Below are positions 35,432 through 44,654 of a stretch of 64,000 nucleotides of DNA, in pieces. Origin of the DNA: Peribacillus frigoritolerans_B (GTDB lineage Bacteria > Bacillota > Bacilli > Bacillales > DSM-1321); the NCBI RefSeq assembly GCF_044762665.1, contig NZ_JBIWES010000008.1:158240-222239 (forward strand), read 5' to 3'. Both the position numbers and the translations under genes were made by a program. The notes beneath the pieces were generated by a model. That model did not search any database and was not told where the DNA came from. It saw only the letters and a list, made by a program, of their open reading frames with translations. Within the stretch, counting starts at the first letter, position 1, and each line of letters begins with the position of its first letter.

Positions 35432-36730
35432 TTATTCAAAAAAGTAACCCAGGATTTTTTTGAATTTAGATTCACCTTTTTCACCTTGTTTTTTAGCCGT
35501 GTTCTCTTTGTTTTTCTGAGAAACCTTCTGGCTGCGCTGGTCGTTATCTTCTTGAGCTTGTCCAGCTGCTACAGGAGTTTTATTAGCGGTGTTTTTTTTC
35601 ATTCTCTCTTTCTTGCATGCGTGTTTAATCAAACCAACAGCCGTAGTGTATTGGGGTTCCCTAACACCAATGTAATTGGGTTCAGCTGTCCTTACTCGGT
35701 TTTGGAACACATATTGAGCCAGCTCCAGGACTCCCGGCATCTTGACGACGCCCCCGGTCAACACGAAACCACCCGGTATATCCTGGAAGCCAAGTCTCTT
35801 CAAATCATCTTGAATCAACTCGAATATTTCGGTCACCCGCGCTTCAATGATATCCGAAAGCATTAACTGGTTGCAGGTCTGCTGCTGATCGCTGCCGATG
35901 ATCGGTATTTGGAATACTTCATCTTCAGACGCGTCATCATAAAAGGCATGTCCATGCTTTACTTTTATTTTCTCAGCTTCTTCCATAGTCGTCCTTAGAA
36001 CGATGGAAAGGTCCTTCGTAAGTGTTTCCCCGCCTATAGGTATCACAGACGTATATTGTAAATAGCCTTGTTCGAAAATCGCCAGGGTCGTGGAACCACC
36101 GCCAATATCGACAAGTGCCACACCAAGTTCTTTTTCATCCTTGGATAAAACAAGGGAACCTGCGGCTAAAGGCTGAAGGGCGATATCGGTTATTTCCAAT
36201 CCTGCCCTTTCCACACAGCGCAGCGTATTATGTAAAATTGTCCGAAGACCTGTGATTAATATCCCTCTCATTTCCAACCGGACACCTATCATGCCCCTTG
36301 GATCACTGATTTCATCAAGTTCATCAACTTTGTAGTGAATCGGCACCACGTCGATGATTTCCCTGTCGGAAGGTATCGTTATTAACTCCGCTGCTTCCCT
36401 GACACGGAAAACGTCATGCTCGGTAATCTCTTTATTGTCACTGGATACCGCTACTACCCCATGACACGGCTGAAGCGTCACATGATTTCCACTTATGCCT
36501 ACGATTACCTTTTTTATCTCCATCCCTATCATCCGTTCTGCTTGCTCTATAGCCTTTTGAATGGATTGGACGGTTTCATCTATACCGACGATCGAACCCT
36601 TTTTGAGCCCTTCTGATTTAACATTTCCTACGCCGATTATATTTAATGTGTCATTGACCATTTCCCCAATGATAACTTTTACACTGGATGTACCGATGTC
36701 AAGACTTACGTATATTTCATTGCTGTTCAT
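35432..36730 (-). CDS. ftsA: Cell division protein FtsA
   Basis: Actin-like ATPase that tethers FtsZ to the membrane. The 432 residues show phosphate-1 LDIGTSSVKVIIGE (6-19), phosphate-2 VALVDIGGGSTTLAIFE near 205 and adenosine motif FVLTGGVVKMPG near 330. The C-terminal amphipathic helix SKFKKILGYFFE is the membrane anchor; a Lys/Asn/Gln-rich linker precedes it. The ATG at 36730 is seven bases after GGAGGTG. Confidence 0.97.
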   Translation of the reverse strand: MNSNEIYVSLDIGTSSVKVIIGEMVNDTLNIIGVGNVKSEGLKKGSIVGIDETVQSIQKAIEQAERMIGMEIKKVIVGISGNHVTLQPCHGVVAVSSDNKEITEHDVFRVREAAELITIPSDREIIDVVPIHYKVDELDEISDPRGMIGVRLEMRGILITGLRTILHNTLRCVERAGLEITDIALQPLAAGSLVLSKDEKELGVALVDIGGGSTTLAIFEQGYLQYTSVIPIGGETLTKDLSIVLRTTMEEAEKIKVKHGHAFYDDASEDEVFQIPIIGSDQQQTCNQLMLSDIIEARVTEIFELIQDDLKRLGFQDIPGGFVLTGGVVKMPGVLELAQYVFQNRVRTAEPNYIGVREPQYTTAVGLIKHACKKERMKKNTANKTPVAAGQAQEDNDQRSQKVSQKNKENTAKKQGEKGESKFKKILGYFFE

Positions 36731-36798
36731 TCCATGGCACCTCCTTCAGTTTTATACATGTATTAGTAGAATAACATTTTTATATCGAAGACTTATAC

Positions 36799-36828
36799 AT
36801 TATAGAATAACAGAACTGAATACAACAA
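36799..36828 (-). promoter_or_regulatory. Candidate sigma-A promoter for ftsA-ftsZ
   Basis: On the minus strand a perfect TATAAT (36799-36804) lies 18 bases from a poor -35 box TTGTTG (36823-36828), about 70 bases before ftsA. B. subtilis ftsAZ has several promoters here, one using sigma-H; a weak AGGGAATT/GAATA arrangement near 36965-36990 could be such a site. Confidence 0.4.
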
Positions 36829-36994
36829 CTGGCGAATTTCATAGATAAGCGTTTCATTTGGTATTTCCCGAACAAAACTCGTAGATTTCTCACTTTATGG
36901 TGCATATTGTTCGCTTCTCAATGAAACTGACCTACTTAATAAACTAGATACTGCCATAAACTATTCGTCATTTATAACTTAATTCCCTTTAAAA

Positions 36995-37360
36995 TTATAG
37001 ATTTTTTTTCTGCTTTTTCCGGGAAATGGACCATTTTTCAATCAGGATCCTTCTAATCAGGGCAATATTTTGAAAGAGCCTTACACCGAACACAAAGATT
37101 GCGGCTAAATATAAGTCTACACCAAGATGTACACCTAGAAAAGCCAAACCTGCGGCTAAAACAATATTAAAGAAGAATCCTGTTACAAATACAACTTCAT
37201 CATAAAGATTTTGCAAATGAGCCCGTATGCCCCCAAATAAGGTATCAAAAGCAGCAAGCACGGCAATGGAGAGATAATTTGAATATTCATGGGGAATATC
37301 AAAATCCACCAAAAAACCAAGGGTGATTCCAATCAACAGCCCAAAAACTGAAAGCCACAT
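36995..37360 (-). CDS. sbp: Small basic protein Sbp (DUF1290)
   Basis: A 121-residue membrane protein with three or four hydrophobic segments (about 1-16, 27-44, 54-75, 78-100) and a strongly basic C-terminus (SISRKKQKKN). It is found upstream of ftsA in many Bacillaceae; function is unknown. The ATG overlaps the ylxX stop by one base, with GGGGGGGAAT upstream as ribosome-binding site. Confidence 0.9.
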   Translation of the reverse strand: MWLSVFGLLIGITLGFLVDFDIPHEYSNYLSIAVLAAFDTLFGGIRAHLQNLYDEVVFVTGFFFNIVLAAGLAFLGVHLGVDLYLAAIFVFGVRLFQNIALIRRILIEKWSISRKKQKKNL

Positions 37361-38070
37361 TACGATTCCCCCCCATCCATAATGGGTTCCATGTGTTCCA
37401 CATTAATAGCATTTTGGTAAGCCGGCAATGTCAACTCGCGTGAAGGCACATTTATCTGCACTTCAAAATTATCTATAAAGAAATCATCCATAAGTTCGGA
37501 ACCTTCAATGCGCTGCTTCAGTTTCTTTGGATTAACGGTTATTGCCTGTATTTCGACCGGGTAATGAACTAGAGGATATCCGTCCATTTTCGGCTGCCCA
37601 TTAATATCACGAATAACCGATGTTGATATATACCTTTGTCCTGAAATGGAAATTTCGTCAGCGCCATACCTATACATTTCATTAATGAGCCGAATGATCA
37701 ATACAGGTGAAATATACTCGGCCTTCTCACCAAGAAGGATATCTGCTTTGATAGGCTGTATAGATACGATTACCCCATTACCTTTTATTTCGGTCAAGCC
37801 TGCATCCGTCTTTAATTCGGTCAGGGTGTCACGCAATACTTCTTCTTTACTCTCATTTTTCTTTGTTTCATAGGATGCTATTTTTCCCTCAAGCTTACTG
37901 ATACCCTCTATTAATTCCGCCTGGGTCTGCTGTTCTTTCAATAAATCATTTTTCAGTTCCCACATATCCCTTGTATCGGAAACGACAGGCTGATTCACCA
38001 AATTGAATTGAATAGCGAGCATGAAGCCAGCAATCAACGTAACCAAACTAAAAGAAAGCTTTTTTTTCAT
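37360..38070 (-). CDS. ylxX: DUF881 family protein YlxX
   Basis: A 236-residue protein with an N-terminal membrane anchor (about 4-24), a coiled-coil stretch (40-90: LKNDLLKEQQTQAELIEG) and an extracytoplasmic DUF881 domain (GNGVIVSIQPIKADIL, then LINEMYRYGADEISISGQRY). It is a paralogue of the upstream ylxW. Both lie in the divIB-sbp segment; a role with the division machinery is suggested by position only. Confidence 0.88.
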   Translation of the reverse strand: MKKKLSFSLVTLIAGFMLAIQFNLVNQPVVSDTRDMWELKNDLLKEQQTQAELIEGISKLEGKIASYETKKNESKEEVLRDTLTELKTDAGLTEIKGNGVIVSIQPIKADILLGEKAEYISPVLIIRLINEMYRYGADEISISGQRYISTSVIRDINGQPKMDGYPLVHYPVEIQAITVNPKKLKQRIEGSELMDDFFIDNFEVQINVPSRELTLPAYQNAINVEHMEPIMDGGES

Positions 38071-38112
38071 TTCCAGTTTCTCACCAATCTTTCATCGAAT
38101 CCGGCGGTCTGA

Positions 38113-38811
38113 TCACCCTCCAATAATTGGATCAAAAATGATATTCTTTTGCTTTTCCACTGTAAAGATAATATTCTCATTAACTAGCTGTTCCTTGATG
38201 CCACCGGGTAAATCCAGTGAAGCACCCAGGACATCCGGGTCCCCAATCGCAGATATGATGAAGGGAGCAGGATGCTGATGGCCATCGATTGTAATCACAG
38301 GCCCATTACAGATTATATATGAATCATGATTTAACCTTTGACCGTTAATCGCAACAGCCTCTGCACCTGATATGTATAGTTCATTGACGACCTTGAAGAC
38401 ATGCTGTTCATGGACGAGGTAATTATTAACATTGGCTTCTGAATCCATATCTGTACCATCTTCAAGCGTCACCTGAAGGCCTGAGCCTTTCACTTTCACT
38501 TTTCCGAGAAACATACGGTACTTTTCCGTTTCCTTTGACAAATTGAAAAAAAGCTGCTTTTCCTGCGCTAGGTCTTTTTCTATTTGGGATACATTTTCTT
38601 GCTTCTTAAGGAGTTCCTTCTGAAGTTCCCGGTTCTGCTTCTCTTGTTCGATCAGTTGCTGCCTGAGCTCATATTCCTGATCCCAGGCTTTGTCCTTCCC
38701 TGCACCTGCACCTTCACCTTCTTTGGTCAGATTGTAAGAGAAGGCAATCATGAATCCGAGAACCACACAAACCAGGGGTAAAACCACCCGTTTGCCATTA
38801 ATTTTCCTCAT
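38113..38811 (-). CDS. ylxW: DUF881 family protein YlxW
   Basis: Same architecture as ylxX: membrane anchor (about 8-28), coiled coil (45-95, ELRQQLIEQEKQNRELQKEL) and DUF881 domain (GSGLQVTLEDGTDM, then VNELYISGAEAVAINGQRL). The ATG at 38811 is preferred (MRKINGKRVVLP, GGAAGG upstream), giving 232 residues and a 14-base overlap with divIB. A start ten codons earlier is open but has no ribosome-binding site. Tandem DUF881 genes are normal here. Confidence 0.88.
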   Translation of the reverse strand: MRKINGKRVVLPLVCVVLGFMIAFSYNLTKEGEGAGAGKDKAWDQEYELRQQLIEQEKQNRELQKELLKKQENVSQIEKDLAQEKQLFFNLSKETEKYRMFLGKVKVKGSGLQVTLEDGTDMDSEANVNNYLVHEQHVFKVVNELYISGAEAVAINGQRLNHDSYIICNGPVITIDGHQHPAPFIISAIGDPDVLGASLDLPGGIKEQLVNENIIFTVEKQKNIIFDPIIGG

Positions 38812-39580
38812 TGGTGCCTTCCTTTTGTTCAGCGTCTTCATATGCTTTAAAATAAGAACCCACTTCCAGATCGATGACTCCCTTTACATCTGGATCCAAC
38901 TGGCCGACTATCGATGGATAGTGAATCATTTTCTCGTATAAAGTCCGGCTTGTCGCACTTACTTCAAACCCATCGTTCATGAACATGACGATGTGATAGT
39001 CATCGGTTTTTGTAGGAGCGTAATGAATTTCCGAAATGGCATTCTGAATCTCGGCAGGAAGCTTGTCCAGCTCTTCTAAAAGCAACTTTAATGCTTTACC
39101 CTCTTTGAAACCAATTAAAACAGGGGCAAATACTGGAATTTCTCCTGTTGCCAACTCCTCTAAAACGGACCCGTTTTCCAAAATGGGTGCAAACTTCCCA
39201 TTATTGGACAGATATGCCATCCTGTTATGTTCCGAAACGGTAATTTTAATGGAATTAGGAAATACCGGTGTCACCTTAACGCTTTTTATTTCTTGATTTT
39301 TTTTGATATTGGCTGCCGCTGCCCCTGTATCAACCTTCCAAATGCTTCGATCCTTCTTCACCTTACTCAATTTAATGATCTGTTTGGAAGTAATATAACG
39401 ATTCCCCTCTACCTGCACGGATTTCACATAGCTCAACGGGGATAAGAAATATAGCACACAAGCAACCAGAATGAAGAAAAGGGACAGCAAAAGAACAAGT
39501 CGCCTGTTTGCTTTGCTTTTTCTTAATTGTTTTAATTTCGGGATGCGGTCCTCAATGGAAACGATTTTTCCCTTTTCCAT
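38798..39580 (-). CDS. divIB: Cell division protein DivIB (FtsQ)
   Basis: Bitopic protein that stabilises the FtsL-DivIC complex and is needed for septation at high temperature and in sporulation. It has a basic cytoplasmic tail, one membrane helix (about 27-47), a POTRA domain (LSYVKSVQVEGNRYITSKQI from about 49) and the beta domain. ATG at 39580 follows GAGGTG; a GTG three codons upstream overlaps the ribosome-binding site. Length 260. The tail ends in an acidic EEN-type stretch. Confidence 0.93.
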   Translation of the reverse strand: MEKGKIVSIEDRIPKLKQLRKSKANRRLVLLLSLFFILVACVLYFLSPLSYVKSVQVEGNRYITSKQIIKLSKVKKDRSIWKVDTGAAAANIKKNQEIKSVKVTPVFPNSIKITVSEHNRMAYLSNNGKFAPILENGSVLEELATGEIPVFAPVLIGFKEGKALKLLLEELDKLPAEIQNAISEIHYAPTKTDDYHIVMFMNDGFEVSATSRTLYEKMIHYPSIVGQLDPDVKGVIDLEVGSYFKAYEDAEQKEGTNEEN

Positions 39581-39669
39581 CCCCTTCACCTCTTCCTGAA
39601 AAAATGGATGGTTCTTGACAGTGTGAAATCAAGACAAACTCAATATTATGTTATTAATAAACTTTAAAG

Positions 39670-39709
39670 GTAATACATTATATCACAATATTTGGATATA
39701 ATGTATTAC
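39670..39709. repeat. 15-bp perfect inverted repeat between murB and divIB
   Basis: GTAATACATTATATC (39670-39684) and GATATAATGTATTAC (39695-39709) are perfectly complementary around a ten-base loop, two bases from the murB stop. The element is very AT-rich and lacks a T tract. On the minus strand the second half holds TGATATAAT (39677-39685), an extended -10 promoter motif for divIB. It may be a terminator for murB, an operator, or both. Confidence 0.6.
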
Positions 39710-39710
39710 A

Positions 39711-40619
39711 TTATTTTCTTCCTATAATTTCCACTTCCGTTTCCATTTCAATCTCAAATTTATCATATACCGTATCCTTCACATGCTGTATCAAGGCTTG
39801 AACATCCGCTGCACTTCCATTACCTGTGTTAACGATAAAGTTCCCGTGCATCGGTGAAATCTGAGCGCCGCCAATAGAATGGCCCTTCAGGCCTGCATTC
39901 TCGACCAATTTACCGGCATGGTGTGGAAGTGGATTCCTAAATATGCTCCCGGCACATGGAAGATTGTATGGCTGGGTATCTTTACGGTAATTCTTGTTAT
40001 TTTGCATTCTTTCAACGATTTCGGTTTTATCACCCTCTATCAATTGAAAAATTGCTTCCAGTACGATACCAGGTCTTTTCTTCTGAAGCAGAGAAGTTCG
40101 ATAAGAAAACTCCATTTCTTCTTTCGATAGCCAAGCTAGAGTTCCATCTTCAAAAAGAACATGTGCCTCCTTGAGAATTTCACTCATATCGGAACCGTGT
40201 GCACCAGCGTTCATATAGACTGCCCCGCCGACGGAACCAGGAATCCCACTGGCAAATTCCAATCCTGCATATCCTTTTTTACTGATTTGTACGGATAGGC
40301 TGACAAGTGATACCCCAGCTCCTGCTTTAATCTCCGTCCCATTTATCTCGAGATGATCAAGTCCTTTACCCAATTTAAGCACGGCACCTTCAATTCCGCC
40401 ATCACTGACCAGTAGGTTCGAGCCTCTGCCGATCACCCTCCACGGCATTCCATTTTCTTTGATGACCTGCATCGCTTTTTCTATATTTTCAATGGATGAC
40501 GGCACGATGAATAAATCAGCCGGCCCCCCAATTTTCATAGTTGTATGATTTGCAAGCGGTTCCTGTTCAAGAACTTTGCCGATTTTCATTTCAGTTAATT
40601 GCTTTATCACATTATCCAT
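39711..40619 (-). CDS. murB: UDP-N-acetylenolpyruvoylglucosamine reductase
   Basis: FAD enzyme that reduces UDP-GlcNAc-enolpyruvate to UDP-MurNAc with NADPH. The FAD domain shows RVIGRGSNLLVSDGG (61-75) and ASGIPGSVGGAVYMNAGAHG (123-142). The proton donor is Ser225 in AGSIFRNP, with Arg174 in FSYRTS. Length 302 residues is the type II (IIb-like) Gram-positive form. It has its own promoter (40764-40793), because the usual upstream neighbour murG is not here. Confidence 0.96.
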   Translation of the reverse strand: MDNVIKQLTEMKIGKVLEQEPLANHTTMKIGGPADLFIVPSSIENIEKAMQVIKENGMPWRVIGRGSNLLVSDGGIEGAVLKLGKGLDHLEINGTEIKAGAGVSLVSLSVQISKKGYAGLEFASGIPGSVGGAVYMNAGAHGSDMSEILKEAHVLFEDGTLAWLSKEEMEFSYRTSLLQKKRPGIVLEAIFQLIEGDKTEIVERMQNNKNYRKDTQPYNLPCAGSIFRNPLPHHAGKLVENAGLKGHSIGGAQISPMHGNFIVNTGNGSAADVQALIQHVKDTVYDKFEIEMETEVEIIGRK

Positions 40620-40763
40620 GATAAACCTCCTTGTTGTTCCAAAAATTCCAAGTTATAATTTTCATTTCCTCTTCCATGAGGTCACTTATATTACAAGATT
40701 AATAACGCCTTTTTAGCAGAAAAATGAACAGAAGCAAGCCCCAGTACGGCCTAACCCTCTTAT

Positions 40764-40793
40764 ACTATAGTCTAAACAAAGACGTATTGCCAA
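40764..40793 (-). promoter_or_regulatory. Sigma-A promoter of murB
   Basis: On the minus strand TTGGCA (40788-40793), an 18-base spacer and TATAGT (40764-40769); ten of twelve positions match consensus. It gives a leader of roughly 140 bases. Confidence 0.75.
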
Positions 40794-40912
40794 TATTTAT
40801 TGTGGATTCCCCAACATTCATACATGGTAATATTTAAGCGGCATTTCATTTATTTCTAATTTTCGGCAAGGCACCCTCCAAAATCGTTTTCCTGGAAGGG
40901 TTTTCAACGTAA

Positions 40913-40949
40913 AAAAGGGAAGCCCTGCGTTTAACAGGGCTTCCCTTTT
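40913..40949 (-). terminator. Terminator of spoVE
   Basis: Perfect 15-bp stem AAAAGGGAAGCCCTG/CAGGGCTTCCCTTTT around CGTTTA with a T run on the minus strand, about 25 bases after the spoVE stop. Confidence 0.93.
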
Positions 40950-40973
40950 GCCAAACCACATTTTTTACTTATT

Positions 40974-42074
40974 TCAGAACCTTGAATATCGGCTAATATT
41001 CAGGAGCACCCCAATCGCCATCAACATGAGCGTCAGCGATGAACCGCCATAACTTAAGAGGGGCAAGGTGATACCCGTAACTGGCATCAGACCCGTTACC
41101 ACCCCAATATTGATCATCACTTGAATGGCGACCATTGCAATGATTCCCACCGCTACAAGGCTACCATATAAATCAGGGGCACCAAGTGCGATCCGAATGC
41201 CCCGCCAAAGCATAAGCGCAAATAATAAAATGACCAGAGAGCCCCCGATGAAGCCAAGTTCCTCGGAAAGTATGGCAAAAATGAAATCAGTCTGCGGTTC
41301 TGGTAAATAGAAAAACTTTTGGCGGCTTTGCCCGAGTCCCAATCCGAACAATCCTCCTGGCCCGATTGCATAAAACGATTGAATCATTTGAAATCCACTG
41401 CCCAAAGGGTCTTCCCAAGGATCCAGAAAAGACGTGATCCTTTTTATCCGGTAGGGCGCTGACAAAATCAGACCGATAAAACCTGCTACCCCAATTAGTC
41501 CCAAGCCGACAAAATGACTGATTTTTGCCCCGGAAATAAAAATCATGACAATGCACGTTCCAACCATTACCGTTCCCGTTCCAAGGTCCGGTTGTAACAT
41601 GATCAATCCAAATGCCAAAAACACTAAACCCAAGGATGGAAGCATCCCTTTTTTAAAGGAGGTGATCAGCTTTTGCCGTTCTGATAAAAACTTAGCTAAA
41701 AAAGCGATCATCGCCAGCTTCATGAACTCAGAGGGTTGGACCGAAAAAGCACCTACACCAATCCAGCTCCTTGAACCATTTCTCGCCATCCCTATACCTG
41801 GTACAAGCACAGCCAGTAACATAATGAAACAAATGATGATAAGAATCTTGGCCCATGTCCGCCACGTCCAGTAATCCACATTCATGATAAAAAACATCGC
41901 TATGACACCGACGCAGGCAAACAGCAACTGCCTTTTAGCAAAATAAAACGAATCATCAAATTTATATGTTGCCCAAATGGCACTCGCGCTGTAAACCATG
42001 ATTAATCCAACAGTCAAAAGACTTAAGGTGACGATAATGAGAATGAGATCAGGATTCGATTTTTTTAATGGCAC
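40974..42074 (-). CDS. spoVE: SEDS peptidoglycan polymerase SpoVE (FtsW/RodA family)
   Basis: Polytopic glycosyltransferase that makes spore cortex peptidoglycan with SpoVD. About ten membrane segments; landmarks are MVYSASAIWA, the NGSRSWIGVG loop, the SEDS block QPDLGTGTVM with the likely catalytic Asp, and the C-terminal GVVTGLMPVTGITLPLLSYG. The GTG at 42074 (MPLKKSNPDLI) is seven bases from GAGGTGG and gives 366 residues, as in B. subtilis; the ATG two codons upstream is too close to the ribosome-binding site. Confidence 0.94.
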   Translation of the reverse strand: MPLKKSNPDLILIIVTLSLLTVGLIMVYSASAIWATYKFDDSFYFAKRQLLFACVGVIAMFFIMNVDYWTWRTWAKILIIICFIMLLAVLVPGIGMARNGSRSWIGVGAFSVQPSEFMKLAMIAFLAKFLSERQKLITSFKKGMLPSLGLVFLAFGLIMLQPDLGTGTVMVGTCIVMIFISGAKISHFVGLGLIGVAGFIGLILSAPYRIKRITSFLDPWEDPLGSGFQMIQSFYAIGPGGLFGLGLGQSRQKFFYLPEPQTDFIFAILSEELGFIGGSLVILLFALMLWRGIRIALGAPDLYGSLVAVGIIAMVAIQVMINIGVVTGLMPVTGITLPLLSYGGSSLTLMLMAIGVLLNISRYSRF

Positions 42075-42111
42075 GGACATCCACCTCTAGGAAGTTTTTC
42101 GAGCCTGCGAA

Positions 42112-42140
42112 TATATACATCAGTACTGATTGCTTGTCAG
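42112..42140 (-). promoter_or_regulatory. Candidate promoter of spoVE
   Basis: On the minus strand CTGACA (42135-42140), a 17-base spacer and TATATA (42112-42117) fit sigma-A. The spacer contains the perfect 12-bp palindrome ATCAGTACTGAT (42119-42130). Sigma-E use would be expected for a cortex gene but no clear sigma-E boxes are seen. Confidence 0.5.
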
Positions 42141-42150
42141 CACTTTAGTC

Positions 42151-42187
42151 AAAAAAAAAGCGATAACGGCTCATTATCGCTTTTTTT
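42151..42187. terminator. Terminator between murD and spoVE
   Basis: Stem AAAAAAAGCGATAA/TTATCGCTTTTTTT with a seven-base loop; symmetric A and T tracts make it effective in either direction. It ends the murE-mraY-murD unit. Confidence 0.92.
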
Positions 42188-42233
42188 CATGGTGTCAACG
42201 TAGAAGCAGGTTCACTTCTCTCTGCGAAAGCTC

Positions 42234-43586
42234 TTACTTAAGTTTATGCACGGCCTCCATAAACATGTCTCCTCTTTGCTCAAAAGTTTTATATTGGTCC
42301 CAGCTTGCACAAGCCGGGGAGAGGAGAATACAGTCGCCTTCATTTGATAATTCAAATGCAGCAGGCACGGCCTTTTCTACATTATCGACACGTTTTATAT
42401 TCGCTATTCCTATTTCTTTGGCTACCCGTTCAATTTTTCCCGCCGTTTCACCAAAAGTTATCACGGCTTTGACATTTTTCATCGCCGGTTTCAGCTCATC
42501 AAATTCATTTCCGCGATCCAAACCGCCTGCCAATAAGATGACAGGTTCCGTAAAGGATGTTAATGCTTTGGATGCTGCAAGAATGTTCGTCGCTTTCGAA
42601 TCATTATAAAATTTACGGTTATCGATCGTTGCCACGAACTGCAGACGGTGCTCCACACCATAAAATGTTTTCAGTACAGTCTGAATGGCTTCATTAGCTA
42701 CACCCTTCAGCTTGGCCGCTGAGATGGCTGCGAGCACATTTTCCAAATTATGCTTCCCGGGAAGTGCTATCTCTGAAACTTCAATGATTTTTTCCCCACG
42801 GAAACAGGCGGCACCATCTTCCACATAGGCTCCATTCTCATGTTTCACTTCAGCTGAAAAAGGAACAAGTTCTGCCTTGGTCTCATTCGCCATGGATAAA
42901 ACAAGATCTTGATCTGCATTATAAATCATGAAATCTGATGCTATTTGATTTTTCGTAATGGCAGCTTTTGCTTCGACATATTCCTGTTTGGAACTGTGAT
43001 AATCCAAATGTGCATCATACAAATTTGTCACGATTGAGATTTCAGGACGAAATTCGTCTATTCCCATTAACTGAAACGATGATAATTCAATGACGATCGA
43101 GTCATCTGGTTTTGCATTTTCAGCAACACCAGAAGCCACTGTCCCGATATTACCGGCAATCAACGGGGATTTTTTACCGGATTTCAACATTTCGTATATC
43201 AATGTTGTCGTGGTCGTTTTCCCATTTGTACCAGTGATTCCTATGAAAGGTGCTTCACTTATCTGATAGGCCAGTTCAACTTCCGTGATAACAGGAATCC
43301 CTTTTTCCAATGCCCCTTTTACGATAGGGTTCCGATAGGGGATTCCCGGGTTTTTCACGATCAGTTCGAAACCCTCATCCAGAAGCTCGATCGGATGACT
43401 GCCGCAGATGACTTTGATTCCCTGTTCAAGAAGTCCTTGAGCCTCAGGATTTTCCGATAATGGCTTCATGTCATTAACCGTAACGAAAGCACCTAATTTA
43501 TGTAGAAGCGAAGCTGCCATCACTCCGCTTTTTGCCAAACCCAATACTAATATCTTTTTCTCTGAATACTTTGCAGTCTCTTTCAA
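42234..43586 (-). CDS. murD: UDP-N-acetylmuramoylalanine--D-glutamate ligase
   Basis: Adds D-glutamate to UDP-MurNAc-L-Ala. Mur ligase architecture: Rossmann-like N-domain (KILVLGLAKSGVMAA), ATP-binding loop GTNGKTT (119-125) and C-terminal domain with FNDSKATN-type segment (YNDSKATNILAA) that binds the substrate. Length 450. The start is TTG at 43586 with GAGGTG nine bases upstream, immediately abutting the mraY stop at 43587. Confidence 0.96.
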   Translation of the reverse strand: MKETAKYSEKKILVLGLAKSGVMAASLLHKLGAFVTVNDMKPLSENPEAQGLLEQGIKVICGSHPIELLDEGFELIVKNPGIPYRNPIVKGALEKGIPVITEVELAYQISEAPFIGITGTNGKTTTTTLIYEMLKSGKKSPLIAGNIGTVASGVAENAKPDDSIVIELSSFQLMGIDEFRPEISIVTNLYDAHLDYHSSKQEYVEAKAAITKNQIASDFMIYNADQDLVLSMANETKAELVPFSAEVKHENGAYVEDGAACFRGEKIIEVSEIALPGKHNLENVLAAISAAKLKGVANEAIQTVLKTFYGVEHRLQFVATIDNRKFYNDSKATNILAASKALTSFTEPVILLAGGLDRGNEFDELKPAMKNVKAVITFGETAGKIERVAKEIGIANIKRVDNVEKAVPAAFELSNEGDCILLSPACASWDQYKTFEQRGDMFMEAVHKLK

Positions 43587-44564
43587 TTATATCCACACCT
43601 CTAAATAGATTCCGAGTACCGCACACAGCAGCCCCACTGTCCAGAAAGTGACGACGACGCGCCATTCCGACCAGCCGGAAAGCTCATAATGGTGGTGAAG
43701 CGGACTCATTTTAAAAATACGTTTACCAGTCGTTTTAAAAGATCCTACCTGAAGGATGACCGAGAGCGTTTCAATGACGAAGACTCCGCCAATGATTACC
43801 AGGAGGATTTCAAGCTTCGTTAACAAGGCGATGGTTGCGATTGCTCCCCCAAGGGCCAAGGAACCCGTATCCCCCATGAAAACCTTTGCCGGGTGTGCAT
43901 TGAATACCAAAAATCCGAGTACTGCACCGACAACCGCCACCGAAAAAATAGCGACATCATATTGTGACTGACTCCAGGCCAAAATGGCAAAAGCACCAAA
44001 GGCAATGGCTGATGTTCCTGAGACAAGTCCATCAAGCCCATCCGTCAAATTGACGGCATTCGAAAAACCTACCAGCCAGAAAATAACGATAAACAGATAA
44101 AACCAGCCAAAATCAAAAGCAAAGTCAGTGCCTGGAATCGTCAATTCAGGATTAAAACGGTCTGTCTGCTTGAAGACGAAGTAAAAGATGACCGAAATCA
44201 CAATTTGTCCAAGCAGTTTTTGCTTGGAAGTCAGTCCCAGGTTACGTTTCATGACCACTTTGATGAAATCATCAAGGAAACCTAATAAACCAAAACCTAA
44301 AGTAACGAATAATAATAAATACGTTTCGGTTGAAGGTGCCGAAAATTTCAAAGTCATGACTAGTGTAGCGATGGTAACAGATAATAATATGACCAAACCG
44401 CCCATGGTGGGTGTTCCCGTTTTCTTCAGATGCGATTGCGGGCCTTCTTCCCTAATACTTTGCCCGAATTTCAATCTTCTTAAAAACGGGATGAAAATCG
44501 GCGAAAGAAGAACGGTTATTAAAAACGCCACCAAAATCGTATAAAAAATCACTTGTTCCAACAT
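43587..44564 (-). CDS. mraY: Phospho-N-acetylmuramoyl-pentapeptide transferase
   Basis: Transfers phospho-MurNAc-pentapeptide to undecaprenyl phosphate, forming lipid I. Ten membrane segments in 325 residues; catalytic landmarks are GLLGFLDDFIKV (Asp pair near 97-98), NAVNLTDGLDGL near 170 and MGDTGSLALGG near 230, and the HHHYE loop (SPLHHHYE). It lies between murE and murD in the conserved order, but 89 bases separate it from murE. Confidence 0.97.
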   Translation of the reverse strand: MLEQVIFYTILVAFLITVLLSPIFIPFLRRLKFGQSIREEGPQSHLKKTGTPTMGGLVILLSVTIATLVMTLKFSAPSTETYLLLFVTLGFGLLGFLDDFIKVVMKRNLGLTSKQKLLGQIVISVIFYFVFKQTDRFNPELTIPGTDFAFDFGWFYLFIVIFWLVGFSNAVNLTDGLDGLVSGTSAIAFGAFAILAWSQSQYDVAIFSVAVVGAVLGFLVFNAHPAKVFMGDTGSLALGGAIATIALLTKLEILLVIIGGVFVIETLSVILQVGSFKTTGKRIFKMSPLHHHYELSGWSEWRVVVTFWTVGLLCAVLGIYLEVWI

Positions 44565-44654
44565 TCCTTATTCCCTCATTCCTAACACAATTCAAATATA
44601 AAATTCTGCTTGATGTCTTTTATTAATTTGTTGCAGGTCAATTTCAGCGTTGGT

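Larger units (their letters stand above)
40620..40973. other. murB-spoVE intergenic region lacking murG
   Basis: In B. subtilis murG lies between spoVE and murB. Here the 354 bases contain only the spoVE terminator (40913-40949) and the murB promoter (40764-40793); no frame shows MurG features such as the N-terminal GGTGGHV loop. Confidence 0.85.
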
